Assembly: GCA_963971575.1 (NCBI GenBank)
Contig: OZ020625.1
Location: 18,196,829 to 18,260,828, forward strand
Source of the DNA: Liopterus haemorrhoidalis
Taxonomy: Eukaryota; Arthropoda; Insecta; Coleoptera; Dytiscidae
Length of the DNA: 64,000 nucleotides
Direction: 5' to 3'
In this document: piece by piece, positions 45,865 to 56,188 of the stretch
How positions within the stretch are numbered: position 1 is the stretch's first letter
Layout of the letters: each line of letters starts with the position of its first letter
The notes under the pieces: model-generated
What the model saw: the letters and a program-made list of their open reading frames with translations, nothing else
The model's database searches: none
Told to the model about the DNA's origin: nothing
Position numbers and translations under genes: made by a program

Positions 45865-46690
45865 AGAAATAAAAAAATAATAAAGCATTGAAAAAATAAT
45901 AATAAAGAAAAGAAACATTTTCCTTACATACTTTCATCAAAAACAAATATTTTTTTAAATAATTATTTTTCTGCTACTAATAATTTTAATTTATATTATT
46001 TTTGTGTAAACATGTCAATTTACAACTATTATTATCAGGCGTTATATGTCAATATACACTTCGGTGAGCTTCGAAATATTTCGTTACATTTCGGAATCTC
46101 GCTTCTAATTTGTTTTTGTCGTCATACCACGCACCCACGCAGGGACACACGTTGGCGTATTATATTAAAGATATATTTTTTTTTCTATTCTTTTTGTTAT
46201 GGCATCAGCAGCAAGAACGCCAAAACCTAATAGATAGATAAAATAATCACTATTTTAATAATTAGAAATCGTAGAAGTAAAAAAATAATAAAGAAAAGAA
46301 TCACATTTATTGAAATTATTAGCAGCGGAAAAGTAGTTATTTTAATATATAAACTACTTTTACGCTGCTAATAATTTCAATTCAAGTAAGTTCTGTAATA
46401 AAAATATCAATTAACAGTAATATTATCTGGTTTTAAGTTTCAAACAATAAAAACTTTAGCGCGTTTAATGATGTTTGGATACTTCGGTAAACTTCGGTAA
46501 GTTTCCTTACATGTCGGAATCTATTAATTCGGAATTTATTATAAAAATGTTTTTTTTTTTTTCTATTCTTTTTGTTATGGCATTAGCAGCAAGAACGACA
46601 AAAACTAATAGACAGATAAAATAATCATTATATTAATAATTAGAAATCGTAGAACAAAAAAATAATAATAAAGAAAAAAAAAGTCACATT
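45865..46690 (+). repeat. Direct repeat, two to three units of ~390 bp
   Basis: Blocks recur in the same order: ATCGTAGAAATAAAAAAATA with AATAAAGAAAAGAA; ACTTCGGTRAACTTCGGTAA-like with CATTTCGGAATCT; then TTCTATTCTTTTTGTTATGG, CAGCAGCAAGAACG and ATAGATAGATAAAATAATCA. Copies lie at about 45865-46245, 46262-46625 and a partial one from 46645. Non-coding. Confidence 0.65.
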
Positions 46691-48056
46691 TTTCTTACTT
46701 ACTTTCTTCAAAACAAATATTTTTTAAAATAATTATTTTTCTGCTTCTAATAATTTCATAGAAAATATTTATAAAATGTTCCTATCTTACAGAAATACTC
46801 CGAATTTCATTTACAATGAAATACATTTACAAGCATTCTCATGATATACGTATATTTTTCAACTAATTTCTATGAGTGTGAAAGATTTTTTTGTTATGCA
46901 TGTGTTCATCTCTCCTAAGAAATCATACGTAACATATCGTGTCTCATTTTAATTCATTCTCATGACAATTTAAATGAAACATGTCGTATCTCACAAGAAT
47001 TCATCAGTCATGGAAAATAAAACAACTGAATTTCCATTATATACGTACAATACGTATGTCATAGGAATTCGTATGTTATGAAAATGTTTTCAATTTTATT
47101 TCTTTCACAACGATTTTCAATTACATACGCACGTCGTAAGTTATAGGAATTCATTAATAATGAAAAAGGTTGTCAACCTCATAAAGTCAAATATAATTCT
47201 AGTGAGTCTCTGTCAAATGTACTAAAAATGATAAGGTAAGTGTTCCCAACTTCGAAATAATAAAAAAAAAATGTGAAAAATAGAAGCCGTGTTTATTGGA
47301 TAACATTTCTAAAATCCGTAAATTAATTTAACTTATTCATGTAATATTTAATTCATTTTGAAGTATTTTGTAAACAATTTAAGAACATTAAATAGAAAGT
47401 AAATTACATTAATACATATGGTTTATTTATATATAATATTAATTTAGACCTTATTATTATAAACTTAGAACTACTAGTAAAATTTTGATACATATGCCAT
47501 TTATGGTTTAACCTTTAATAAACATATGTACATATTTTAAATAACTAATGTAAGTAGATATTATAATAAATTGAAATATTATAAATGACATTTAAAGTAT
47601 TTATTATTAAAAAATGTTGGTTTTGACTACTGAGGGAAACTTTTTAAATATTTTTCTGTATTCCAGATTATTTTTGCAAAGTTTTTCAAAACCGTTGCTT
47701 ACAATGAATCTTGATATAAGATGGTCAAATGTGATAAAAAATGAGGAACAAAGAAACACTGTCCGATGTAACACTATAAGGCCTGGACTATAATATCAGA
47801 ACGAGAAAATACGTGCTGGGCACAATGAAAAAGGTTTTCTTGCTGCGACTTACAATATTTGTAGTGCTACTGCGACCGGATTCAAATGGAAAAACATAAG
47901 AAAAGTTGTAGTTAACTAAATTAATTTTAATAATTAAATAATAAATGACAGTGCAATAAACTAGTGAAAAAGATACAGGTCTGGTGATCCTGCTATCCAA
48001 ACAGCATTATTGTTATATATAAATATGCATACCTAAAGTGTATCTTGGCCAAATCA
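46691..48056. other. Long stretch without a gene
   Basis: AT-rich throughout. At 47239 GTGTTCCCAACTT resembles the ends near 42620 (inverted) and 51108, perhaps a dispersed hAT-type terminus, but no complete element could be delimited. Confidence 0.35.
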
Positions 48057-48059
48057 CTA

Positions 48060-48387
48060 GGCGTTTACGAAAACTCTACCGGTGGATATGGTACATCGGC
48101 CAATCTTTACTATACCCCACTGAACATAACCTTATGTGCTGCCTCTATACAGAAGGCTTAAATAATCCTTAAAAAGGTTAGGTTAGGCTAGGCTTTAGCT
48201 AGAATACTAGTTATGCTAAAATAGAATAGTTTAGCTAGAATAAGGTTATGTTGAGTGGGGTATAGTAAATCTTCCCCAGTAAATCTACCGGTCGGTAAAC
48301 AGCTACATGCTTATACACGTTCACCGAACTTGTTTTCGAACGCAGTTGATGTTCCCGATATCTACCGGTAGAGTTTTCGTAAACGCC
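48060..48387. mobile_element. Foldback-type MITE
   Basis: Termini GGCGTTTACGAAAACTCTAC and the exact inverted GTAGAGTTTTCGTAAACGCC, followed inwards by further inverted blocks (TATACCCCACTGAACATAACC against GGTTATGTTGAGTGGGGTATA read in pieces of under 20). Flanks are CTA and TTA, close to a 3-bp TWA duplication, so a PIF/Harbinger-type MITE is possible. 328 bp. Confidence 0.8.
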
Positions 48388-48390
48388 TTA

Positions 48391-49957
48391 TTGCAATTCT
48401 AAGCTTACCTTAATTTTGGCAGGTTAACGGCGTATTTTTATTTTAAATTATTAAATAAACATTGTCATGACATTCCGTCACAAAAATTCGCATACCAATG
48501 TGTTAAACTATATATATTGTAATAAATACTTAAATATATGCAGTGACGATATTCAACCGGTACGAGCATATCAGTTCTTAAAACATTGAAATACTTCCAT
48601 ACTGGTTGTTAAAATGAATAGTAGGATAACAGGTACAGAAGAAGATTTCACTTAGTTTCTACTTTTGGCAAATGACCACATCAACAATTTTTAAAAATCA
48701 ACAAATTGTATGATAATTATTAAAATAATTAGGGCTACAACTACAGTTAATTTTTTTTTCTCGTCAGATTTTTTAGTGTTTTATTTATTTTTCTTATCTA
48801 ACTGATTTATTATTTTGAATATATGCCCTGCATATACGTACGATAAATGTTTTCAAATAATAAACATGTATGTTAAATATATTTTTATTTACATTGTAAT
48901 ATTTTGTGAAGATTAATGTAAGAAAAAGTTAATGTTTTTTTAGAATAATAAAGTGTATTGATTATTATTTAGGAATGTTTTATTTCAAGGGAAGCGAAAA
49001 TTAAGAGCGATGTTGGCCGTAGACCTAAATATTTTCAGAATATGAAAAATTCCAAATTTTAACATAGTTTTGTAAAGATTTGATTACTTTTTGAATATTT
49101 CTAATCGTATCAAGAATTTTGTATTCTGTTTATTTAGGTAATTTCAATCAAATTTCTGATTGCGGTTATATGAGTAATGGTTTTCCACAAATAGTTGATT
49201 ACAAAAATAATCATTATTTTACAGTTCTGGTTAAATATAATTTATATGGAGACTATAGTTGTCTCACTATCCTCTTTTTCAAATCGCTGTATGTATGTTA
49301 TTTTAAATATAATGGATTTACATATTTCCTAATTTCCTTTTTATAATTAATATCATTCAGGTACATCCAATCCGCAGTTGTACAGTTTCTAGTTACAATA
49401 TAAAACAAATTTAATCACTTAAAGTCCTTTACCCGCGGACCAGAGTTTAAGAATCACTGATTACAAATTCATTGCAAAAATGTATAAAAATAAATCAGTT
49501 AAAGAGTTAAATGTTCTAAAATTCCATGCATATCTTGTAGACCAGGTTTTCGTAGGTAAAATTATAATCTACTGATATATCAGATTTAAAAATATCAGTT
49601 ATTATGTAAGGCGTTTTTTTAATTAAATGTCTTTAATATTCGAGATATTTATTTCGAATTATTATTGGCGTATTTATTCTTGACCTCAAACACTTTTGAT
49701 CTCCTTCAGTTTAATGTTTTTCTTAAACTATATTAATAATCTATATATTTGTTTTCTCTCAAATTCTAAGTATTATTCGCTTTACAATAATAGAAACGTA
49801 TTCCATAGATCAATATGTTCTTACTTATATGTTCAATTAAAGTATTTAATTATGAATTAGTGTATAATAAAAACAGATTTTAATTTGTAGTGCGCGCTAT
49901 TTTGCGTGCATTACGACAATATTACAAAAAAAAGTGGAAAAACATTTCACTTTTATC
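48391..49957. other. Long stretch without a gene
   Basis: Mostly AT-rich. CGCGGACCAGAGTTTAAGAA then TCACTG at about 49434-49460 looks like a hAT right end of the type seen at 18560-18603; its left partner was not found. Confidence 0.35.
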
Positions 49958-50291
49958 TATAGTGCGTTCGAAGGTGAGTTTGCAGTATAGCTCTTATGGC
50001 AAATGGGAGCGGTGTTGCCAAATGTTGTAAAAGTGTCAAATGTGTCAATTATAATAATATGAAAAACTCGTATTATTTACAAAAATCAACTCTTATAAAA
50101 CTCAAAATAACACTCAACAAAAACAAATGGCCTTTTGTAGAATACTGCGTCTTCACAGATCAGCACGTTTTAGAGCTGGCAACGTCGACTAGCAAGAAAA
50201 GGATAGCGTCATTCTGTAAACCCATTAGAGAGTATGAAAAAGAACTACTCCATATGCCCTGTACTGCAAACTCACCTTCGAACGCACTATA
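49958..50291 (+). mobile_element. TA-flanked MITE with an internal ORF, copy 1
   Basis: Terminal inverted repeats of about 30 bp (TAGTGCGTTCGAAGGTGAGT outward sequence; inverted at the right end) flanked by TA. It carries a 98-codon open frame (49996-50292) starting MANGSGVAKCC and running out into the right TIR. A diverged inverted copy lies 27 bp away at 50319-50908. Confidence 0.8.
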
Positions 50292-50292
50292 G
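49996..50292 (+). CDS. Unassigned ORF inside the MITE, copy 1
   Basis: 98 codons: a Cys-containing start (VAKCC, VKCVNYNNMKN), a lysine/leucine middle (STLIKLKI), WPFVEYCVF, and KPIREYEKELLHMPC. I do not recognise a family. The final codons are the transposon's inverted repeat, so the C-terminus is element sequence. The inverted neighbour encodes nearly the same peptide (50614 downward), about 86 of its first 96 residues alike by eye, with no stop in either. It may be a captured exon or a short protein of the element. Expression not shown. Confidence 0.35.
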   Translation: MANGSGVAKCCKSVKCVNYNNMKNSYYLQKSTLIKLKITLNKNKWPFVEYCVFTDQHVLELATSTSKKRIASFCKPIREYEKELLHMPCTANSPSNAL

Positions 50293-50318
50293 TGGTAACA
50301 TTGAAGAGGCAAAATCTA

Positions 50319-50908
50319 TATAGTGCGTTCAAAGGTGAGTTTGCAGTACAGGGCATGTGGAGTAGTTCTTTTTCATACTCTCGAATAGGTTTACACAATG
50401 ACTCTATCCTTTTCTTGTTTGTCGACGTTGCCAGCCCTAAAACGCGCTGATCTGTGAAGACGCAGTATTCTACAAATGGCCATTTGTTTTTGATAAGTGT
50501 TATTTTGAGTTTTATAAGAGTTGATTTTTGTAAATCATACGAGTTTTTCATATTATTATAGTTGACACATTTGACAGTTTTACAACATTTGGCAACACCG
50601 CTCCCATTTGCCATAAGAGCTATTGAGAAGTGACATTACCGTTGGCGGCGCTGTAATTCATGGAAAAATGGCTGAATTGTCTAGTATTCAGCTGTTAATA
50701 TGCTAACTGGGAACAGGTTAATTTAAGCTCAGTACATTTTTATTTTATGAAAATGTATTTATCGACATTCTAACAAAAAATCAACACCAGAACATATGTA
50801 ATAATTTCAAACAGTACTACAGTCGCGTAGTACAATATTTGACCACCAGACTGCGTATCCGAGCATGTCAGTTCTCAATACTGCAAACTCACCTTTGAAC
50901 GCGCTATA
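50319..50908 (-). mobile_element. TA-flanked MITE with an internal ORF, copy 2 (inverted, longer)
   Basis: Ends TAGTGCGTTCAAAGGTGAGT and its inverse with GAACGCGCTATA. The left ~300 bp are the inverse of copy 1; about 260 bp at the right (50615-50880) are extra, unlike copy 1. The minus strand keeps the same frame from ATG at 50614 and, having no stop at the TIR, runs on to 50225 in the spacer. Confidence 0.75.
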
Positions 50909-51425
50909 GAACTGAAATTTATTATTTGAAGGTAATCGTTAAAAATATAGTAGTACTACTGTAGGAAATAGAATGATATTATATGTGTTATAAGAGTACT
51001 ATATAGGAATTTTATGGAACTAAAATTATAATAAAATCAATAATTTCATCAGTGTTATCGTGTAATAGGGATAACTTCTCATTACAGTTGGCAAAAATGT
51101 CAGTGTTCCCAACTTAATTTTTTTTTCGCACTCTTGACCTAAGCCGGTTTAAGTTTCCGTTAAAGCGCTTAGCAGTGGCTTTAGTTAGGCATATAACATA
51201 AAATAATAAATTCTTACCATTTCCGGAAATATTAATTGTAACCTGGAATAGTAGTTTACATTAACACTTTGGTTGAAAAGTTTACGAAATTGCTTCTCAT
51301 GTTTGAGACAGATATAACAAATATCGCTTAAAAACCACATTATATTGCAGATTCTTCCAACAATTTAATACAACCACATGTATTATTAATATATATGCGA
51401 TATGTAACCGTCCGTGCGGATTATA
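50909..51425. other. Stretch without a gene
   Basis: No coding signature. A well-formed acceptor and donor pair encloses 25 bp on the minus strand (51242-51218); see findings. Confidence 0.3.
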
Positions 51426-51433
51426 ACATAGAC

Positions 51434-51847
51434 CAGGGGTACTCAACCTTTTCATACCTACCGCCCACTTTAGCATCTCTATTGGTAGAAAAAATATCAT
51501 ACCGCCCACTTGTTGTATAATAATAATAACTTACCAAATACTTTCGCAAAATTTAGCTACAAAAACGCCATTTAGTTTCACGTAAAGTGTACTAAACTTA
51601 TGCGCGGGCGATAAAAATGGTATAATTTGAGAAATTTAACTATAAACAGTAAAGAATTGTATGAAAACTTAATGAAAATGTTTTTCAATAATGCTATGAA
51701 ATTTTTTTAAATAATACTTTAAAAAATTTCCATTTTAATGTTTTTAAACGTCAATTAAATTAAAAAAAAAAAAAAACGGAAAGTAGCCAGCATTGGACAA
51801 AACCCCTACCGCCCACCAAAAAATTCCTACCAGGTTGACTACCACTG
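51434..51847. mobile_element. hAT MITE (CAGGGGTACTCAACC ends)
   Basis: The left end CAGGGGTACTCAACC and the inverted right end CAGTGGTAGTCAACC share the inner CTACCGCCCAC. The 8-bp flanks are ACATAGAC (51426-51433) and ACATTGAC (51848-51855), 7 of 8 identical. Non-coding interior with poly-A. Confidence 0.85.
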
Positions 51848-51999
51848 ACATTGACTAAAGTTCTTTTCAGACCGGCATATCGTGTACTAGACTCTGGTGA
51901 AGAGTTCGACTGATACATTTCGAACAAAAATATATGGTTCAATTTATTTTATCAATGTTAATTATTTCATTGAACAATAAACATTATTAATAATAAATA

Positions 52000-53475
52000 A
52001 TACATAAACAATAAACAAAAAATTGCAAAAAAAAGTTAATACTAAACATTAACAAGAAAATAAAGTGAATAGCAAAAATAAATGTGTCTTTTATTGTTAA
52101 ATAAACAATAAAAAAAAACGCAATAAAAATTTAATACTAAACGTTAATAAGAATATAAAGTGAAAAGCAAAGAAAATGCGTCACTTTTATTTTTAAAATG
52201 AAGAAAATAAAGTGAAAAGCAAAAAAAATGCGTCAATTTAATTTTTAAAATGAAGAAAATAAGTGAAAAGCAAAAAAAATGTGTCACTTTCATTTTTAAA
52301 TAAACAAAGAATTGTAAAAAAAAGTTAATACTAAACATTAACAAGAAAATAAACTGAAAAGTAAAGAAAATGCCTCACTTTTATTTTTAAATAGACAGTA
52401 AACAAAAAATTTAAAAAAAAATTAATACTAAACATAAACAAGAAAATAAGGTGATAAGCAAAAAAAAATGCGTCACTTTTATTTTTAAAATGAAGAAAAT
52501 AAAGTGAAAAGCAAAAAAAAAGTGTCACTTTAATTTTTAAAATTAAGAAAATAAGTCACTTTAATTTTCAAAATGAAGAAAATAATGTGAAAAGAAAAAA
52601 AATGTGTCACTTTAATTATCAAAATGAGGAAAATAAAGTGAAAAGCAAAAAAATGCGTAACTTTAATTTTTAAAATGAAGAAAATAAAGTGCAAACAAAA
52701 AAAATGCCTCACTTTTATTTTTAAAATGAAGAAAATAAAGTGAAAAGCAAAAAAAATGCGTCACTTTTATTTTTAAAATGAAGAAAATAAAGTGAAAAGC
52801 AAAACAAATTGCGTCACTTTAATTTTCAAAATGAAGAAAATAATGTGAAAACAAAAAAAAATTGTCACTTTAATTTTCAAAATGAGGAAAACAAAGTGAA
52901 AAGCAAAAAAAATGCGTAACATTAATTTTTAAAATGAAGAAAATAAAGTGAAAAGCAAAAAATGCGTCTCTTTAATTTTTAAAACGAAGAAAATAAAGTG
53001 AAAAGCGAAAAGAATGCGTGACTTTAATTTTTAAAATGAAGAAAATATTGTGAAAAGCAAAACAAATGCGTCACTTTAATTTTTAAAATGAAGAAAATAA
53101 AGTGAAAAGCAAAAAAAAATGTGTCACTTTTATTTTTAAATAAACAATTAACAAAAAATTGTAAAAGAAATTAATACCAAACATTAACAAGAAAATAAAG
53201 TGAAAAGCAAAAAAAATGTGTCACTTTTGTTTTTAAATAAACAATAAACAAAAAATTGAAAAAGAAATTAATACTAAACATTAACAAGAAATTAAAGTGA
53301 AAAGCAAAGAACATGCGTCACTTTTATTTTTAAAATGATGAAAACAAAGTGAAAAGCAAAAATATGTGTCACTTTTATTTTTAAATAAACAATAAACAAA
53401 AAATTGAAAAAGAAATTAATACTAAACATTAACAAGAAAATAAAGTGAAAAGCAAAAAAAATGTGTCACTTTTTA
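52000..53475 (+). repeat. ~52-58-bp minisatellite array
   Basis: Units such as GCGTCACTTTTATTTTTAAA + ATGAAGAAAATAAAGTGAAA + AGCAAAAAAAAT repeat about 20 times. At both ends of the array longer units insert AATAAACAATAAACAAAAAA and TTAATACTAAACATTAACAA. The minus strand shows poly-Phe/Lys open frames that are by-products. The last unit runs directly into the LINE ORF1 remnant. Confidence 0.9.
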
Positions 53476-54495
53476 AATAAACAATCATCTGGTGTAGAAA
53501 AACAAATTAATAATATTAAAATTGACGAAGGAAACATACCTGATAAAACAGTTTTTAATCATATTGACATGACAAAGTCTGTTCCCATAACTAACGGACA
53601 GACGAAGACCAACTTGTCCACGTTGGTAAAAACTGTTAGTAAACAAACAACAGCTGAGTGTTTCAAAACAAATGCAGTTGTTAAAAACAAAATCAACTGC
53701 TATAAGAGGAATACAATGAAGAAAATAGCGGATCATGTCCAAACGGATGTTCCCAATTTAGTAGATATACGGAAAACAGCATCAGACCCTGTGAACCAAC
53801 CGGAAAATGACGGCTGGGAAATGGTTGTGAAGAGAAAAACACGCAAAAACAACAAACGCATTATAGGAAGTAAGTGGTGAAATTGATAATCTGAGAGTGG
53901 TGCCAAAAAAGGCATTCTTGTTTGTATCACGACTCCGTCCGGACACCTCGGAAGACCAACTAAAAATTGTTATACAACAGTTTTGTCCTGTAGTAGAATG
54001 CATTAAGCAGAACTCAAAGTTTCCACAACATTACAGCTCTTTTAAGGTAATAATTGATGAGACAAATTTTGAGACCGTTTTAGACGCAAAAAAATTGCCT
54101 AAAGGAGTTTACGTATCCCGTTATTTTCGGAAGAGTCCCGCAAAACAAACCAAAAGTTAGCTACTAACTTAGATAATTTTCATAATAGTTTTAAAGATAT
54201 GACGACGCAAGAGAATTTAAACGACAAATGCAATAGCATGATGTGGTACTTTAATGCGCAAAGTGTGAGAAATAAAAAACAAGGTAATCACATGCGTAAT
54301 ACATGACAATCCTAGTATCCAGGTGATCTGTATAAATGAACATTTTCTTTACAAATATGAAATACCAAACTACAGTCCATCTATTTAAGCCTGGCGGATG
54401 ACCTTGGGTGCGCAGTAGCAATCACTAGAAATTGGAGTGGGGACGTCAGTTGACTTCAGACTGTCTTGCTATAAGCATCAGTGAAAGTACATTCG
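53461..54495 (+). pseudogene. LINE ORF1 remnant and start of ORF2
   Basis: 53461-53880 encodes a basic, low-complexity part ending DGWEMVVKRKTRKNNKRIIG. After a one-base slip at about 53870, 53897-54160 encodes KKAFLFVSRLRPDTSEDQL and YSSFKVIIDETNF with GVYVSRYFRK, a C-terminal RNA-binding-like module I know from ORF1 proteins of insect LINEs. At about 54237 MMWYFNAQSVRNK resembles the first EN motif of ORF2, followed by stops and loss of frame. 3' part missing. Confidence 0.65.
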
Positions 54496-54509
54496 GATGA
54501 AAAAGTATA

Positions 54510-54720
54510 ATGGAATTTAAGACGAAATTATGCGGGCGCGTAATCCATAGTCAGTGTAAGGAGATTATTAGTAATGTGATTGACTTTACGACTAAGGAAG
54601 CTGCAGCAGGGAACGTAATTATACCTTTGAAGAATATTTTGGATCGCGTTTCAGCGTGCACAGGTATTTCTGCAAGGAGTTTAAGTAGAATTAATAAGGA
54701 AAAAAAAAACGTGTCTGCAG
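54510..54720 (+). CDS. Helix-turn-helix N-terminal exon of a transposase-like gene
   Basis: From ATG 54510, about 70 codons: GRVIHSQCKEIISNVIDF, then PLKNILDRVSACTGISARSL and RINKE. Similar basic HTH segments open many insect DDE-transposase-like proteins (knowledge of the family, not a search). A candidate donor follows at CTGCAG|GTTAGA (about 54720); no partner exon is visible before the P-like element begins at 54874, so it is a fragment or a host exon cut from its gene. Confidence 0.4.
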
Positions 54721-55362
54721 GTTAGACAAGTTAAAACTTGTAATACAATTTAACTTTAACACAAAGATGAGACACGAACGGAACAAATATTTTGAACAAA
54801 AGAATTCGAAATTTCACGTTCTAAATTAACAACAAAGCTGTTCAACAAAGACATTTATTTTGTATGGTTAATTCAATGAGGTAGTAATAATATAGAGACA
54901 GAACGAGGACGGCGTGTTTTGAAGTCAACACCCTCTTAGGCGGGGAGCGGGAAGATGCACCGAGGAGTTGTGCGTGTTGCATACATCCAATGACGTCATA
55001 TAAACCATACGTCGTAAAACCTCATTGTTAACATCCATATATTTCTGATAAGAACTAAAAGTAAAAATGTTTTTTAAAACAGTAAACTGCAAATTCTAAT
55101 AAAATAAATTTCATAAATAATATTACATTAAGCTTAATTTATTAGTATATTTTTAAGATAATTATGAAAAAAAATATAAAGTAGTTTTTTTTTTTTTAAT
55201 TTCACGTTTATGGTTTTTGATACTTAGATAATTAGCTAAATATATAGGTTTTTAAATTACATACATTTAAAATCTAGTAGACCTTAATTTTTTTAATGTA
55301 AGCGGACAATTCTGTAAATTTCTAAATTTGATGTGGGCAGATATACAATTTATTCAATGATA

Positions 55363-55769
55363 CAGTCTGTTTTAAACGCTTAGGCGGAACTAGATTTTGC
55401 AATTTAGTTACTTTCATCGCTTAAATCGTGCTTTTCGGCCGTTTTGTTTAAGCTTTGTAAATCATACTTACAATAAACATTTTTTGGTTAAGGTTAATAT
55501 CATTTTAAAATGTCATTTTCTTTATATTTTGATTTTTTGTGTAATTCTTAATACAAATTTCCCATTTATTTATTTTTTTGTCATTAAAATATCTAAAAAA
55601 ATAATTTAATTTTGACATAGGTCATTCGTTTCCATGGTTTCATTGTTGTAATTTTAAATTTTGACATTCCAACATGAAAAATGAAATAACCCAAGAAAGG
55701 TCCCTTGTCGTGACAACCTAAAAGAACGAAATTCCCATTTAGTTCCGCCTAAGCGTTTGAAACAGACTG
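55363..55769. mobile_element. Mariner-type MITE inside the P-like element
   Basis: Inverted ends of about 30 bp (CAGTCTGTTTTAAACGCTTA and its inverse with one or two mismatches) flanked by TA on both sides (55361-55362, 55770-55771). 407 bp, no real gene. Confidence 0.85.
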
Positions 55770-56053
55770 TAAATTAAAAATTATCTGACAAATTATGAAA
55801 ATATACATCTATAACCAGTGATGGGCAAGTACTAGTGAAAGTACATATTTAAAATAATTTTCCGATGTATTCATAGCACAGAATACAAATACTTTTTCTA
55901 AAAGAATATATATATGTAAGATTGTAATTAAACTTTACTTTTTAGTATTTGAAATACATTTATAAATACTTGTTCCTCAAAATACAAAAAAGTTTTTTTT
56001 AATAAAGTATTCAATATAATATTTTATAATACTACCCAGCTCTACATACATAC

Positions 56054-56178
<125 letters not shown>

Positions 56179-56188
56179 AAAATTATTG

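Noticed and set aside
52144..52712. Phe-rich frames on the minus strand (FFCFSLYFL)
   Set aside because: By-product of the AT-rich minisatellite; no start context or conservation.
55816..56046. Complete element with ends CAGTGATGGGCAAG and an inverted CTACCCAGCTCTA
   Set aside because: Only a weak pairing of the ends and no matching 8-bp flanks.
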